A stretch of 64,000 nucleotides of DNA from Tessaracoccus coleopterorum (GCF_011174705.1 NZ_JAANIJ010000001.1:1302001-1366000); one strand, 5' to 3'; shown: positions 8,300-18,391, numbered from the stretch's first letter. The notes: a model not told the origin generated them from the letters alone. Program-made: numbers and translations.

Positions 8300-9799
8300 T
8301 TAGGCCGGCTCGACCGCGACGCTGTGCGAGCGACCGGCGATGGTGACGTTGTACTTGACTGGGCCGGTGATGCCCTTGGCCGGGCCAGCCGCTGCCGACT
8401 TCTCGGCGGCGAGCTGGGCCGGGGTCTTCGCGACGCTCTTGGGGCCTTCAGCCCTGCTCTGGAAGAACTTCGGCGCGACACCGGGGAACATCGCGTTGGT
8501 GAGGACGTCCTCCTCCGAGCCGTCGAAGCCCTCGAGCTTCGACGCCGTGGCGGTGAGCTCGCCCCACTCCGGCTTCAGGAGATCGGCCGGACGAACCGTG
8601 ATGACGTCCTTCTTGTTCTGGGCCTGCGCCAGGGCGACGACCTCTTCATTGCGCGGGCGAGGCATTCGCCGTAGTAGCCGAGCATCAGGTCGGCGAACTC
8701 GCCCGTCATCACCTTGTAACGGCCCATCAGGACGTTGAACACGGCCTGGGTGCCGACGATCTGGGACGAGGGGGTCACGAGCGGCGGGTAGCCAGCGTCG
8801 GCCTTGACCCGCGGCACCTCCTCCATGACCTCACGGATGCGGTCGCCCGCACCCTGGGCCTTGAGCTGCGACTCCATGTTGGAGAGCATGCCGCCGGGGA
8901 TCTGCGAGGAGAAGATGTCGGTGTCGACGAGGGTGGCCGACTCGAACTCCTTGTACTTGGGGCGGACGCCCGCGAAGTGGTCACGGATGCGCAGGAGGCG
9001 CTCCATGTCGAGGTCCGTGGTGTAGCCGGTGCCCTCGAGCATCGCGACGAGCGACTCGGTGGGGTTGTGGCCCGGGCCGAGCGACATCGAGGAGATCGCG
9101 GAGTCGACGACGTCGGCGCCGGCCTCGATGGCCTTCATGAGCGACACGAGGGTCACGCCTGTGGTCGAGTGGCAGTGGACGTTGATCTGGACGTCGCCGT
9201 AGGTGTCCTTGATGCCCTTGACGATGTCGTAGGCGGGCTGCGGCTGCAGCAGCGCAGCCATGTCCTTCAGCGCGATGGACTCGGCGCCCATGTCGAGCAG
9301 CTGGCCCGCCAGCTTGATGTAGCCCTCCACGGTGTGGACCGGGAGACGGTGTAGCAGATCGTGCCCTGGGCGTGCTTCCCCGCCGCCTTGACGGCGGCCA
9401 TGGCGCGAGCCATGTTGCGGGGTCGTTCAGGGCGTCGAAGACGCGGTAGACGTCCATGCCGTTCTCGGCGGACTTCTCCACGAACTTCTCCACCACCATG
9501 TCCTCATAGTGGCGGTAGCCGAGGAGGTTCTGCCCGCGCAGCAGCATCTGCAACCGCGAGTTGGGCATCAGTTCACGGAAGGTCCGCAGACGCTTCCAGG
9601 GGTCTTCATTGAGGAATCGGATGCAGGCGTCGAACGTCGCACCGCCCCAGCACTCGACCGACCAGTAACCGGCCTTGTCGATATCCTCACACGCATCAAC
9701 CATGTCTTCCATGGCCATGCGGGTCGCCATCAAACTCTGATGTGCATCTCGGAGGACGAGCTCCGTAACGCCGATCTTTCGCGCAGTCATGGGAACCAT
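8300..9799 (-). CDS. Methylmalonyl-CoA carboxyltransferase 5S subunit, frameshifted
   Basis: TIM-barrel carboxyltransferase that carboxylates pyruvate to oxaloacetate using carboxybiotin. Seen in order: [22 protein letters not shown] (metal-binding Asp), [32 protein letters not shown], the catalytic-Lys strand [15 protein letters not shown] and metal ligands in [10 protein letters not shown]. Then comes [15 protein letters not shown] and a C-terminal domain ending VAVEPA. The match to the Propionibacterium 5S chain is end to end. Three breaks occur: 9419-9422 (GGGG should be GGGGG, restoring NDPRNMA), 9341-9343 (GGG for GGGG, restoring [12 protein letters not shown]) and near 8650. First gene of the operon. 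ATG at 9799 or 9790 fits; an in-frame GTG lies further upstream. Confidence 0.95.
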
Positions 9800-9915
9800 C
9801 CAATCATGGGGCCGGGGCGTCGGTTGAGGCACCCCCTCCAGAACTGGTCTGACCTGAATTGGTAGGGTAGAGACGATCGTCTGCGACCGACGGAAAGGCC
9901 CGGCGGTACGCAAGA

Positions 9916-9951
9916 GGGGCGGGTGTGACCATCGTCACACCCGCCCCTTTT
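9916..9951 (+). terminator. Bidirectional terminator hairpin
   Basis: Perfect 13-bp stem GGGGCGGGTGTGA / TCACACCCGCCCC with a six-base loop, followed by TTTT on the + strand. It lies just past the minus-strand surface-protein stop at 9966 and upstream of the 5S gene, so in practice it probably ends the surface-protein transcript. Confidence 0.7.
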
Positions 9952-9965
9952 CAGGCCCCAGAGGG

Positions 9966-11443
9966 TCAGCCGCGTCGGGCGAACCGGACGCCGGCCGCGA
10001 GCGCTGTGGCCAGGAGCAGGGCGGCGCCCGTCAGCGCGGCAGCACCTTCACCCCGGCCCCGAGGACGGTAGACCCGGTCGACCACCCGGCGTAGCAGACG
10101 AGGTCGGCGAAGCCGTTGGCCTCGGCGTGGACGACGGGCTCTCCGACGGTTCAGGCGTCACCGTGGCAGTGGGCGTGGGCGAAGGCGTCACCGACGGCTC
10201 CTCAGACGGCTCAGGCGACGGCGTCACCGACGGCTCCTCAGACGGCTCAGGCGAAGGCGTCACCGACGGCTCCTCAGACGGCTCAGGCGACGGCGTCACC
10301 GACGGCTCCTCAGACGGCTCAGGCGACGGCGTCACCGACGGCTCAGGGTCACGGTGCCACAGGGCAGTTCGGCAGAGAAGCTGTGGTGGTGCTGCTCGCC
10401 TGCGCCCGGCCCGGAGGCGAAGTTGCGCGAGATCCACTGGCCGTTGGTGGTGATGTTGCTGTTGAACGTCAGGTTGACATCGGGCGACCAGACCGCCCCA
10501 TCTCGAGCCCGTCGATGGTCACGTCGCCCGTGACCCTGGACAGATCGAGCAGGATGTAGCGGGCGAAGGCCTGATCGGCGCCGGCGGTGGCGTCCCAACC
10601 GCCGAAGTCGAGCTTGTCGAGCCGCGTGGTGCCTGCCGGCACCTGGACGATAAGCGGGGCCGCGGCGGTCGGCTCGTAGGAGCCGGGATCGATGCGCTTT
10701 CCGACCAGGTCGGAGTAGCTCATCACGTTGGGGCGGTCGGTGGCGAACCCGGTCAGCGTGTTGCCGTCGACGCTGGGGAACGCCACATCGTCGTTGGTCT
10801 TGTCATAGGTGGCGAGGCACTCGTTGACCGTCGTGATCCGGGAGTCGAGGTCGGGCAGGTAGTCCGCCACGCTCGAGGCCCGGGTCTTCATGGCGGCAAG
10901 CGCGGACGCCTGGTCCACGAAGGGCAGCGCCTCGAGATCCAGGATGGCCGGCCCGGTGGTGACCCGCGTCCAGTTCCACCCACGGGAGGAGGCCTGCAAG
11001 CCATCGGTGTCCACCAGCTTGGCGATCCCGTTCCCCTCGTTGCTGCCGGCGGGGCCCCGGCGTTCGTGATGGCAAGCCCGTTCTCCCAATCGCCACCGCT
11101 CGCGAAGCTGCCCGCGAGGAGGCGAACGGGCACCCCGTCGATCGACGGAATGGTGTAGTCACCCAGCCCGGCCACCTTGTGCACGAGCGGGAAGTTCTGC
11201 TTCGTGCTGACGATCCGCCCCGTCACGGCGATCGAGCCCTCGAGCTCGCCGTTGCCGAGGGTGGCGTCACCCTGCGCGAGCACCGTGAACCCCCGTTGAC
11301 AGCAAAGGGGTTGATCCGCACCTCCGCGGCATTGGCCGCGGGCAGCATGCCCGCCACCAGCAGGCTGACCCCCAGCGGGGCCGCGATGACCAAAGCCGCA
11401 CGGCCCCGATACGGCGCCGCGGCGCCGTCCCATTCCAGTTCAC
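9966..11443 (-). CDS. Choice-of-anchor A family surface protein with LPXTG-like sorting signal, frameshifted
   Basis: A GTG start with an AGGGGAGA ribosome site opens a signal peptide (LVIAAPLGVSLLVAGMLPAANA). A domain typical of choice-of-anchor A proteins follows: NPFAVNGGFTVLAQGDATLGNGELEGSIAV, then INAFARYILLDLS-type beta strands around residues 200-330. Next come four 12-residue SVTPSPEPSEEP repeats, a Ser/Thr/Pro stalk and a cell-wall sorting signal. The sorting signal is LPSSG, a hydrophobic helix (LTGAALLLATALAAGV) and RFARRG. The protein is probably anchored to peptidoglycan by a sortase. The reading frame breaks near 11400, 11293, 11060, 10500, 10350 and 10065. Function is unknown; members occur on surfaces of Gram-positive bacteria. 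Confidence 0.75.
10184..10327 (-). repeat. Four tandem 36-bp repeats coding a Pro/Glu-rich stalk
   Basis: Four nearly identical 36-base units, each coding SVTPSPEPSEEP, lie between the folded domain and the sorting signal of the surface protein. The only visible unit difference is a GAC/GAA change. Such tracts expand and contract easily and set how far the domain stands off the wall. Confidence 0.9.
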
Positions 11444-11473
11444 TGACTCTCCCCTGCGATTGCGAAATTCTGA

Positions 11474-11545
11474 GGGAACGCTCTCCCGGGCCCGACCCGC
11501 CGCTGCCGGCGACTGGCTCTGGTCTTTGGCGCTCCCAGCTGGGAG
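11474..11545. promoter_or_regulatory. Two operator-like palindromes upstream of the surface-protein gene
   Basis: CTCCCAGCTGGGAG (11532-11545) is a perfect palindrome; GGGAACGCTCTCCC (11474-11487) is a near-palindrome with a CG centre like LacI-family sites. Both lie between the divergent surface-protein gene (start 11443) and the zinc-ribbon gene (start 11663). The regulator is unknown. Confidence 0.4.
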
Positions 11546-11662
11546 TCTACTGACCCGCTCGGGGCCGCTTGGACGGGAAGGCTATTCCCTCCCCTTTTCC
11601 CCCTCGCGGCCGGGCGTCGGGGCCAGCACTATAGTGCTGCCCAACCATCTCGAGGAGAAGCA

Positions 11663-11857
11663 ATGGAGCGTGAACTCGTAGCCAACGAATGTCAGTCGCG
11701 ATGCGTCTGGGAGCCGACCGACGAGGAGATCGGCGGAAGGCAGGTCTTCCAGTGCACGGGGTGCCGGTCGGAGTGGACCTCGGCACAGGCGTGGACGCCG
11801 CGGAACTGGGACGGCCAGGTCAGCCAGGAGGTCGCGCGGGCCCGGCGCATCGCCTGA
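11663..11857 (+). CDS. Small zinc-ribbon-like protein
   Basis: A 64-residue protein with an AGGAGA ribosome site 5-10 bases before its ATG. Two cysteine pairs (C-x3-C at about residues 10-14 and C-x2-C in FQCTGCRSEW at about 31-34) would make one treble-clef or ribbon zinc site. Trp residues follow (SEWTSAQAW). The rest is hydrophilic. I do not recognise a named family. A separate cistron is indicated by its own ribosome site and by a terminator-like hairpin 22 bases after the stop. Confidence 0.6.
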   Translation: MERELVANECQSRCVWEPTDEEIGGRQVFQCTGCRSEWTSAQAWTPRNWDGQVSQEVARARRIA

Positions 11858-11879
11858 CCGGTCTCGCCGCAGACACGAA

Positions 11880-11910
11880 GTGGCCGCCCCCGCACTTGAG
11901 GGGCGACCAC
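11880..11910. terminator. Convergent terminator hairpin (zinc-ribbon gene / csbD)
   Basis: 11-bp stem GTGGCCGCCCC / GGGGCGACCAC with one mismatch, followed by TGCTTTCGT. It lies between the convergent zinc-ribbon and csbD genes. A near-identical hairpin occurs at 18556-18585. Confidence 0.65.
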
Positions 11911-11940
11911 TGCTTTCGTGGGCCGGTTCAGGCTGGCGAG

Positions 11941-12165
11941 CTACCAGGAGCCGCTCTTGAACCTGTCTTTGATGTCCTCAGCCTTCTCCGAGACGGTGTC
12001 GGCTACCAAGCCGGCCTTCTCCTGGATCTTCTCGCCCAGTTCCCTGGTGCTGGCTTCGAGGCGGTCTTTGCGTCCATCGCGGCTGAGGTCCTCGTTTCCG
12101 AGCGCTTCGCCGATGCCTTCCTTGGCCTTACCGATAGTTTCCTGAATCTTGTCTTCTAAGCCCAT
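11941..12165 (-). CDS. CsbD-family stress protein
   Basis: A 74-residue, highly charged helical protein beginning MGLEDKIQETIGKAKEG. It contains the family's repeated pattern GxGEALGNEDLSRDGRKDRLE. CsbD proteins are abundant cytoplasmic general-stress proteins of unknown biochemical function, usually under an alternative sigma factor. GGGAGG lies five bases before the ATG. About 28 bases further upstream is the 19-base element CCGACCTATGCTGGTTGGA, which is also found in front of the decayed copy at 18590-18845. A single-gene unit ended by the 11880 hairpin. Confidence 0.85.
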   Translation of the reverse strand: MGLEDKIQETIGKAKEGIGEALGNEDLSRDGRKDRLEASTRELGEKIQEKAGLVADTVSEKAEDIKDRFKSGSW

Positions 12166-12193
12166 AGGTTCCTCCCAAGGGGTGGGGATCAGG

Positions 12194-12212
12194 TCCAACC
12201 AGCATAGGTCGG
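12194..12212 (-). promoter_or_regulatory. Duplicated promoter element, copy A
   Basis: On the minus strand the 19 bases CCGACCTATGCTGGTTGGA include TATGCT as a possible -10 element. They lie 28 bases before the csbD ATG. An identical copy is at 18875-18893. Confidence 0.5.
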
Positions 12213-12254
12213 CTTCGGAAGAACCGGAACGACCTGCCTGAGGTTTTCCTGGTC

Positions 12255-12288
12255 GAGGTGGCCCCGGAGCGGGCTCCGGGGCCACCTC
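12255..12288 (-). terminator. Terminator hairpin after the secreted repeat protein
   Basis: Perfect 16-bp stem GAGGTGGCCCCGGAGC / GCTCCGGGGCCACCTC with a two-base loop, starting seven bases past the stop at 12295. Confidence 0.8.
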
Positions 12289-12294
12289 ACGGGT

Positions 12295-13653
12295 TCAGCC
12301 GCCGAACTGGACGATGTTGTTGAACAGCCACTTCTGGGTGGTGCGGTACTTCCCGTTGACCTGCTCGGCGACGGTGGCCCAGATGTAGGAGCGGCACCCG
12401 TTGCGGCCGCTGGACGCGGTGTCGCATTCAGTGCGCCACTTGCGGCCGTCGGTCGCCGTCCAGGCCTTGTTGTAGCCGACCTTCCCGTAACCTCCGAGCG
12501 GGTTGCTGGCCCAGGTGGCGCGGGGCGAGGGCAGGTAGGTCAGATTGTTGAACACGTAGCCCTTGGCCGTGGTGAACTTGCCCTTGCTGTAGGTGATCTG
12601 GGTGGCGTAGATCTCGGTGCGGCAGCGGTTGATGGTGGGCGAGTACTTCTCGCACGACGTCTTCCAGTCGCGTCCGTTGTGGCGCCAGACGCCAGGCTGG
12701 GTGTAGACGTTGAAGTCGGGATCGCCGGGCACCGGCGGGGCCGACCGCGTCCAGGTGAAGTACGTCCAGGGCAGGTCGCCGCTGATGTCCGTGTAGCCCT
12801 TGGTCACGTTGACGAGCCGCGTGCGGTACTTGCCGGTGGCAAGGCCGGCGGGAAGCTTGCCCATGACGCTGGTGGTGCCGCGCTCGCCCACCGTCGCGTA
12901 GCCCTGGTAGGTGATGTCGGTCCAGGCGCCGTTGCGGAGCAGCTGGACGCCGTACTTCTGGCCCGGCAGCCCGGCCTCCAGCGTGCGGAACATGACGCCA
13001 TCGCTGCCGATGGTCGTCGGCTTGAACCCGCGGTCGCTGCCGCGCGAGGTGAGCACCTGCCAGTTCTTCTGCGAGGTTGTCGTCTCGGTGTCGGCGTAGG
13101 TACCGACCATGGAGTCACCCTTGCGGAAGTCGGCACCCTGGATGAAGATCTCCCCGCCGTCGACCCCGCGGGCGGCGTCGGCACGGTGACCGAAACCCTC
13201 GCGTAGCCGTAGTTCTGTGTGCCCTGCTGCACGAGCGTCGCCGGGACGGTGTCCGAGATCGGCACGAAATCGTACGTGTCCTTGCCGGTCCACTTGACCG
13301 CGAACACGCGGATCTGGACCGTCTTGCCCGCCTGGCCCTCCACGTTCACGTTGAACGGCTGGCCCTCCCTCATCCGTTCTGGGTGGTGGAGACGGGCAGG
13401 GAGATCCCGCACCGCGACGTGTTGGTGCAGAGCGTCTGGTTTTGTCCGATGAGCGCGTTGGTCGCCGCCTGCGGGGAGACGACCCCGCACCGGTGGCCAG
13501 GGTGGGCCGGAGCTGCTCCGCGATCCCGCTCACGGGAGCGGGCGCGTCCTGGGCGGTGCCGTCGGCCGAGGCCTGCGGGGCCGCCGCGACGATCCCCATC
13601 CCGGCCAGCAGACCGGCGGCGAGCATCGCCCCGGGCAGTCTCGTGAAGAACAT
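12295..13653 (-). CDS. Secreted protein with two C-terminal Trp/Cys repeats, frameshifted
   Basis: The N-terminus is a signal peptide (MFFTRLPGAMLAAGLLAGMGIVAAAPQASA, cleavage after ASA). A central Ig-like region follows, with strands such as FNVNVEGQAGKTVQIRVFAVKW. The C-terminus has two copies of a roughly 60-residue module: WRHNGRDWKTSCEKYSP...CRTEIYATQI...GYVFNNLTYLPS, and WTATDGRKWRTECDTAS...CRSYIWATV...KWLFNNIVQF. Each module has two Cys that could form one disulfide. Similar Trp/Cys modules are seen in secreted proteins of related actinobacteria; no enzymatic motif is visible. Breaks near 13500, 13375 and 13190. The start at 13653 has GGGGATC upstream. Probably an extracellular or wall-associated protein of unknown function. 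Confidence 0.65.
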   Translation of the reverse strand: MFFTRLPGAMLAAGLLAGMGIVAAAPQASADGTAQDAPAPVSGIAEQLRPTLATGAGSSPRRRRPTRSSDKTRRSAPTRRGAGSPCPSPPPRTDEGGPAVQRERGGPGGQDGPDPRVRGQVDRQGHVRFRADLGHRPGDARAAGHTELRLREGFGHRADAARGVDGGEIFIQGADFRKGDSMVGTYADTETTTSQKNWQVLTSRGSDRGFKPTTIGSDGVMFRTLEAGLPGQKYGVQLLRNGAWTDITYQGYATVGERGTTSVMGKLPAGLATGKYRTRLVNVTKGYTDISGDLPWTYFTWTRSAPPVPGDPDFNVYTQPGVWRHNGRDWKTSCEKYSPTINRCRTEIYATQITYSKGKFTTAKGYVFNNLTYLPSPRATWASNPLGGYGKVGYNKAWTATDGRKWRTECDTASSGRNGCRSYIWATVAEQVNGKYRTTQKWLFNNIVQFGG

Positions 13654-13752
13654 GTGATCCCCTTTTGCGCGTAAGTGTGTGGCGACCACAGTGAAGCGGA
13701 TGAGGGGGTCACAACCGGACGCCGGCGGCACCGCGTCCAGGGACTGGCTGGA

Positions 13753-14747
13753 CTACCAGGCTCCGCCACGCACCACGAGATCGGTCGGCAGCCGGTACGT
13801 GGTGGCCGGCGAGGTGTCGCCCTCGAGCCGGGCGAAGAGCCGCTCGGCCGCAAGCCGTCCGAGCCGACCGGGGTCCTGGGCGACAAGCGTCACCGACACG
13901 GGCAGCACGGACGCATACTCGGGGACATCGAAGCCGAAGAGCTCCGATCGCCGCTCCGCGACCCGCAGGGCCGCGACCGCGCCGAGGATCAGCCGGTTGT
14001 TGGTGCACATGAGCGCCGTCGGGGGGTCGTCCATGGACAGCACCCGGACGGCCCCACCCTCCGCTCCGAGGGCTCCGACACGTCACGGACGATGAGCTCG
14101 GGGTCGATCTCGATACCGACAGCGCCCAGCGCCTCCATGATGCCGGCGAACCTCTCACGGTGGGTGTAGATCGATTCGCTTCCCAGCAGGATGCCGATCC
14201 GGCGGTGCCCACGCTCGACGGCCAGCTTTGCCATCCGCCGTCCCAGGCCCCGGTTGTCGACCAGCACGGTGTCGGCGTCGACCCCACCCCTGGGCGGTCG
14301 GCAAACACCACCTGCAACCCACGGGCGATCTCGTCGGTGAGGTAGGCACACGAGTCGCCCGCCGGGGTGACGATCAGGCCGCGGATCTGCCGCGCGCACA
14401 GGTCGAGGGCGATCTCCCGCTCGGTCGCAGGGCTCTCCGCGGAGCCGGTCATCAGCACCCGTAGCCACGCTCCCGGGCCGTCTCGTCGACGGCCCGTGCG
14501 ACCGACCCGAAGAACGGGTCGGAGATGTCGGCGGTGATGAGCCCGATGAGCCGCGACCCCGCCCCGACTTGAGGCTCGCCGCGAGCAGATTGTGCCGGTA
14601 GCCGAGTTCTTCGACGGCCCTGATCACGCGTGCGGCCATCTCGTCGTCCACCGTCGCGACGCCGTTGACCACCCTGGAGACGGTCTTGAGGCTGACCCCG
14701 GCGAGCTCCGCCACGTCGGCCATCGTCGGTCGCCGCTGGCTGCCCAT
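13753..14747 (-). CDS. LacI-family transcriptional regulator A, frameshifted
   Basis: The N-terminal HTH and hinge read RRPTMADVAELAGVSLKTVS then RVVNG, the classic LacI DNA-binding head. A periplasmic-binding-protein-like core follows (LIGLITADISDPFFGSVARAVD, DTVLVDNRGLGRRMAKLAV, RRIGILLGSESIYTHRERF, ALMCTNNRLILG). About 331 residues. Breaks near 14570, 14458, 14290 and 14055. It is the last gene of the operon substrate-binding protein - ATPase - permease (18391 to 14836) and is clearly paralogous to regulator B (18954-19952), with long identical stretches. It most likely represses this importer through the operator at 18469-18482. Confidence 0.88.
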
Positions 14748-14835
14748 GCCCCACCTCCTCAGTCAAACAAGCAACAAGTTACCGTGGCGTGGCGGGTCGC
14801 CCCACCCCGGGAGCCGGTCCGGAACGCTGCTGAAT

Positions 14836-15822
14836 TCACGCGGACGCCTCTGCCCTACGGGCCCTGATGACGTTGATCATGACGGCGATGAGCACGAGGG
14901 TGCCGCGGACCACCTGCTGGAGGTACGGGTTCATACCGAGCAGGACCATGCCGTTGAGGAGGATCGCGACGAAGAGGACACCGATGAGGGTTCCCGCCAC
15001 CGACCCCTTGCCGCCGGCCATCGACGTGCCGCCGATGACCGCGGCCGCGATGGCGTCGAACTCGAGCCCCTGGGCGATGTTGCTGTTGCCGGAGGACAGT
15101 TGGGCGGTCTGCAGCAGGCCGGTGATCGCTGCGGTGAAGGCGCTGATCGACATGACGATGATGCGGACCCGGAAGACGTTGATGCCGAGACCTCGGCCGC
15201 CTTCGCGTTGCCGCCGACGGCGTACACGGAGCGCCCGAAGACGGTTGACTTGGCGATGAACGCCACGACCGCGAACGCGATCAGGAGGTAGATCGCCGCC
15301 ACCGGGATGCCGAGAATCCTGCCGCTGCCCAGTAGAAGAACACCGATGGGTCGAGCGGAATGGGGAACGTGTTGGTGATGAGCATCGCAGCTCCCCGCAA
15401 CGCCAGGTACAGCGCGAGGGTGCCGATGAACGTCGGCACGTTGAACACGTGCCGGATGAAGCCGACGAAGGCGCCGAAGAACACCGCGACCACGATGGCG
15501 ACGAGGCAGGCGACGGCCATGTTCCAGCCCATCATCCCGACCATGTAGCCCACCAGCGACGACGTCAGGGCGGCCTGCGAGCCGACCGACACGTCGATTT
15601 CGCCGGAGACGATCACGAGCGTCATGGCGAAAGCGACGATGCCGAAGAACGCCGCCTGTTGCAGCACATTGAGCAGGTTGCCTGCCGTGAGGAAGTTGGG
15701 GGCGAAGAACGAGAGCAGGATGAACACGAGGATCAGCACGCCCAGTAGGCCGGTGCCCTCCCAGGCGAGGGCCCCCGGAGGCCACCGTGCGTGTTCTTCG
15801 TGGTCTCTGTCGTGGTGGTCAT
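14836..15822 (-). CDS. Sugar ABC transporter permease (RbsC type), frameshifted
   Basis: Membrane component of an Rbs-type monosaccharide importer (BPD_transp_2 family). Helices include LILVFILLSFFAPNF, FFGIVAFAMTLVIVSGEIDVSVGS (the diagnostic family signature) and MAVACLVAIVVAVFFGAFVG. Downstream are the conserved coupling-loop region FDAIAAAVIGGTSMAGGKGSV and the final helix LNGMVLLGMNPYLQQVV. About 328 residues. Breaks near 15750, 15330 and 15190. Its ATG overlaps the ATPase stop (ATGA). Sequence alone does not name the sugar; the shared operator ties it to the isomerase/kinase operon at 19975-24307. Confidence 0.9.
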
Positions 15823-17360
15823 GCGAGGTGACCTTCCTTTCCCTTCATCGCGAGGGCGAGGAGGCGGTCGCTCGAGGCTTCGGTGCCCGGGACCTCCTCA
15901 CGGATCATGCCGTCGCGGAGCACGAGCACCCGGTCGCAGACCTGGGTGAGTTCCTCCAACTCGGAGGAGACGAAGATGGATGAGACGCCCGCCGTCGCGA
16001 GCTCCCGGATGAGTTCGTAGATCTGGCCTTTGGCATCCACGTCGACGCCCCGGGTCGGCTCGTCGAGCAGCAGGACCCTCATCTCACTTGCGAGGCAGCG
16101 GCCGATGACCGCCTTCTGCTGATTCCCGCCGGACAGCGTCCCGATGGGTTGCCGACCGCTGGAGGCCCGGATCCGCAGCCGGGCGATGAGGTCTGCCACC
16201 GACGCCCGCTCCTTGAAGACGTCGATGAGGGTGCGCCCGATGACCCGTGACCGCGCCGTGAGCATCATGTTCTCGGCGACGCTGAGGATGGGCACGATGC
16301 CGGTGCGTTTGCGGTCCTCGGTGGTCATGGCGACCCCCACCGCGAGCATCCGGCCGGGCGTGCGGTGGGTCATCTCCCGACCGTTTACGCGGACGGTGCC
16401 GGTGGCGTCACGGCGGGTGCCGAAGATCGACTCGAGCAGTTCGGTGCGGCCGGAGCCGAGGAGCCCGGCGATCCCGAGCACCTCGCCCTCGCGGAGGATG
16501 AGGTCGACACCCTCCAGAATCCCGGAGATGCTGAGATCCTCGACCTCGAGGATGACGGTCGATGAGGGGTCGCGCGGTTCGTGGCGGGCCCGTTCCTCGG
16601 CCGCGAGCCCTCAGTGCCCGCGATCATCCTGGCGACCTCCTCGGTCGTCACCTCCGACACCCTGCGCGTCGCGACCTCCTCGCCGTCCCTGAGGACGGTG
16701 AGGGTGTCGGCCACGGCGGGGATCTCCCGCATCCGGTGCGACACGTAGATGATGGCCACGCCCTGGCCTGCGAGGCGTCGCAGGAGGGCGAGCAGGACGT
16801 CGACCTCGGCCGTGTTGAGCGCGCTGGTCGGCTCATCGAGGATCAGCACCTTCGGCCTCGTCAACAGCGCCTTGGAGATCTCAACCAACTGCTGTTGCGC
16901 CGTTGAGAGCCGGCTGACCGGCATCCCGGGGCAGCTTCACCCCCAACAGGTCCATCGCCTCGGTGGCCCGCCTCCGCACCTCACGGTGATCCACGATGCC
17001 TGCGCGCCGGGGCCAGCGTCCCAGGGTGATGTTCTCGGCGACGGACAGTTCCGGCACCAGTGAAAACTCCTGGTGGACGACCGCGACGCCACCCTGTTGG
17101 GCGTCGTGGGCGTTGGTCCACGCCACAGGGTGGCCGTCGAGGAGGATCTCTCCGCCCGGCCGGTCGGGTGTCTCCAACCCTGCCAGCAGCTTGACGAGCG
17201 TCGACTTCCCGGCGCCGTTCTTGCCGAGCAGAGCCCGTACCTCGCCCTTGCGCAGGACGAGGGAGGCGGACCGGAGCGCCCGCACCCGGCCGTAACTCTT
17301 GCTCAACTCGCGGCACTCGAGGACGACCTCTGCCTCGCGTTCTGCGGGAGATTCTTCCAT
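15819..17360 (-). CDS. Sugar ABC transporter ATP-binding protein (two ATPase domains), frameshifted
   Basis: RbsA/MglA-type ATPase with two fused nucleotide-binding domains, about 510 residues. Domain 1 has Walker A GKNGAGKST and Q-loop VVHQEFSLVPELSVAENI, with Walker B LILDEPTSALN and YVSHRM switch in the next frame. Domain 2 has the degenerate Walker A region GLLGSGRTELLESIFG, signature [17 protein letters not shown] and Walker B LLLDEPTRGVD, all typical of this subfamily. Breaks near 16925 and 16600. The stop overlaps the start of the permease gene and the start lies 27 bases after the binding-protein gene, so the three are one transcript. Confidence 0.92.
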
Positions 17361-17387
17361 CTCCGACCTCCTGTGGCGTGGATCTGA

Positions 17388-18391
17388 TCAGCGGTTCAGG
17401 TATTCCTCGGTGGTGGTCAGGTCATCGTGGCTGTAGGTGATGCCGGGGATGAGTTCCTCGATCGGGTCGTTCTTCTCACCTGCGATCGCCTTCTTCGCCA
17501 TCTCGTAGGCCTTCGCGGCCGTGCTCTGCGGATCCTGTCCGGTGGTCGCCTGCAGCGAGCCGTCCTTCACGAAGCCCGCGATCTGCTCCGAGATGTCGGT
17601 GCCGAAGACGGCGACCTTCGCCCCGGCCTGCTTGACCGCTGTCACGAGGCCGACGGTGCCGCCCTCGTTCGAGCCCCACATCACGTTGATGCCGGGGTTG
17701 GACGACAGCATGTTGGTGGCGATGGGCGTCGCCTTGTCTGCGAGGTAGCCCTCCTGGTCGGCGGCGTAGTCGGCCTCGACACCTGCATCCTCGAGAGCCT
17801 TCTTGAATCCGGCCTTGCGGAGCTTGCAGGTCTCTGCGGCGGCGTCGCAGTTGAGGATCCCGATGACGGCCTTGTTGCCGAGGTTGTCCTTGATGTACTT
17901 GGCCGCCGCCTCACCGGTCGCGGTGCCGAGGGCGGTGTTGTCGGACTGGGCCGCACCCTGCACCAGGTCGGGGTTCAGCGCCTCACCGGTGCAGTTGCCG
18001 TAACAGATCATCGGGATGCCCGCGTCCTTGATGCTCTTCAGGGTCGCCATCGAGGAGTCGACGCTGACGGGCTGGATGATGATGGCATCCACCTTGCGCT
18101 GGATCAGGTTCTGCACACTCTGGGCCTCGGTGCCCGGGTCATTGTTGGAGTTCACTGGGACAACGGTGCCTCCGTCGGCCTTGACGGCGTTCTCCATGCC
18201 GGTCTGGATGTTCTTGGATTAGTCATCGCCCTGGAGCATGACGAGGCCGATGGTCAGGGCCTTCGACGTTTCACCTCCACCGGCCGAAGTCTCACCCGGA
18301 GCGGGCGATTCGGTCCCCGACTGGGTACCACAAGCGGAAAAGGCGAGTGCGGCAGCCAGCAACACGCCTGCGAATAGGGCCTCTTGGACAT
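17388..18391 (-). CDS. Sugar-binding lipoprotein of ABC transporter, with frameshift and in-frame stop
   Basis: Periplasmic-binding-protein-like (RbsB family) solute receptor. The ATG at 18391 follows GGAGA, and the leader LFAGVLLAAALAFSAC carries lipobox FSAC. A Ser/Gly/Glu linker and then TIGLVMLQGDD begin the folded domain. Core motifs include VDAIIIQPVSVDSSM, PMICYGNCTGEAL and GINVMWGSNEGGTVG. One base appears missing near 18381 (GG for GGG). At 18219-18221 there is an in-frame TAA after QGDD; replacing it with TAC would give QGDDYSKNIQTGM, which reads like the family. It is the only stop in the window not explained by a frameshift. Probably functional in the organism if that base is an error; otherwise a pseudogene. 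Confidence 0.85.

Noticed and set aside
10184-10327. CRISPR array
   Set aside because: The regular 36-base units have no spacers and are in frame, coding SVTPSPEPSEEP repeats of the surface protein.
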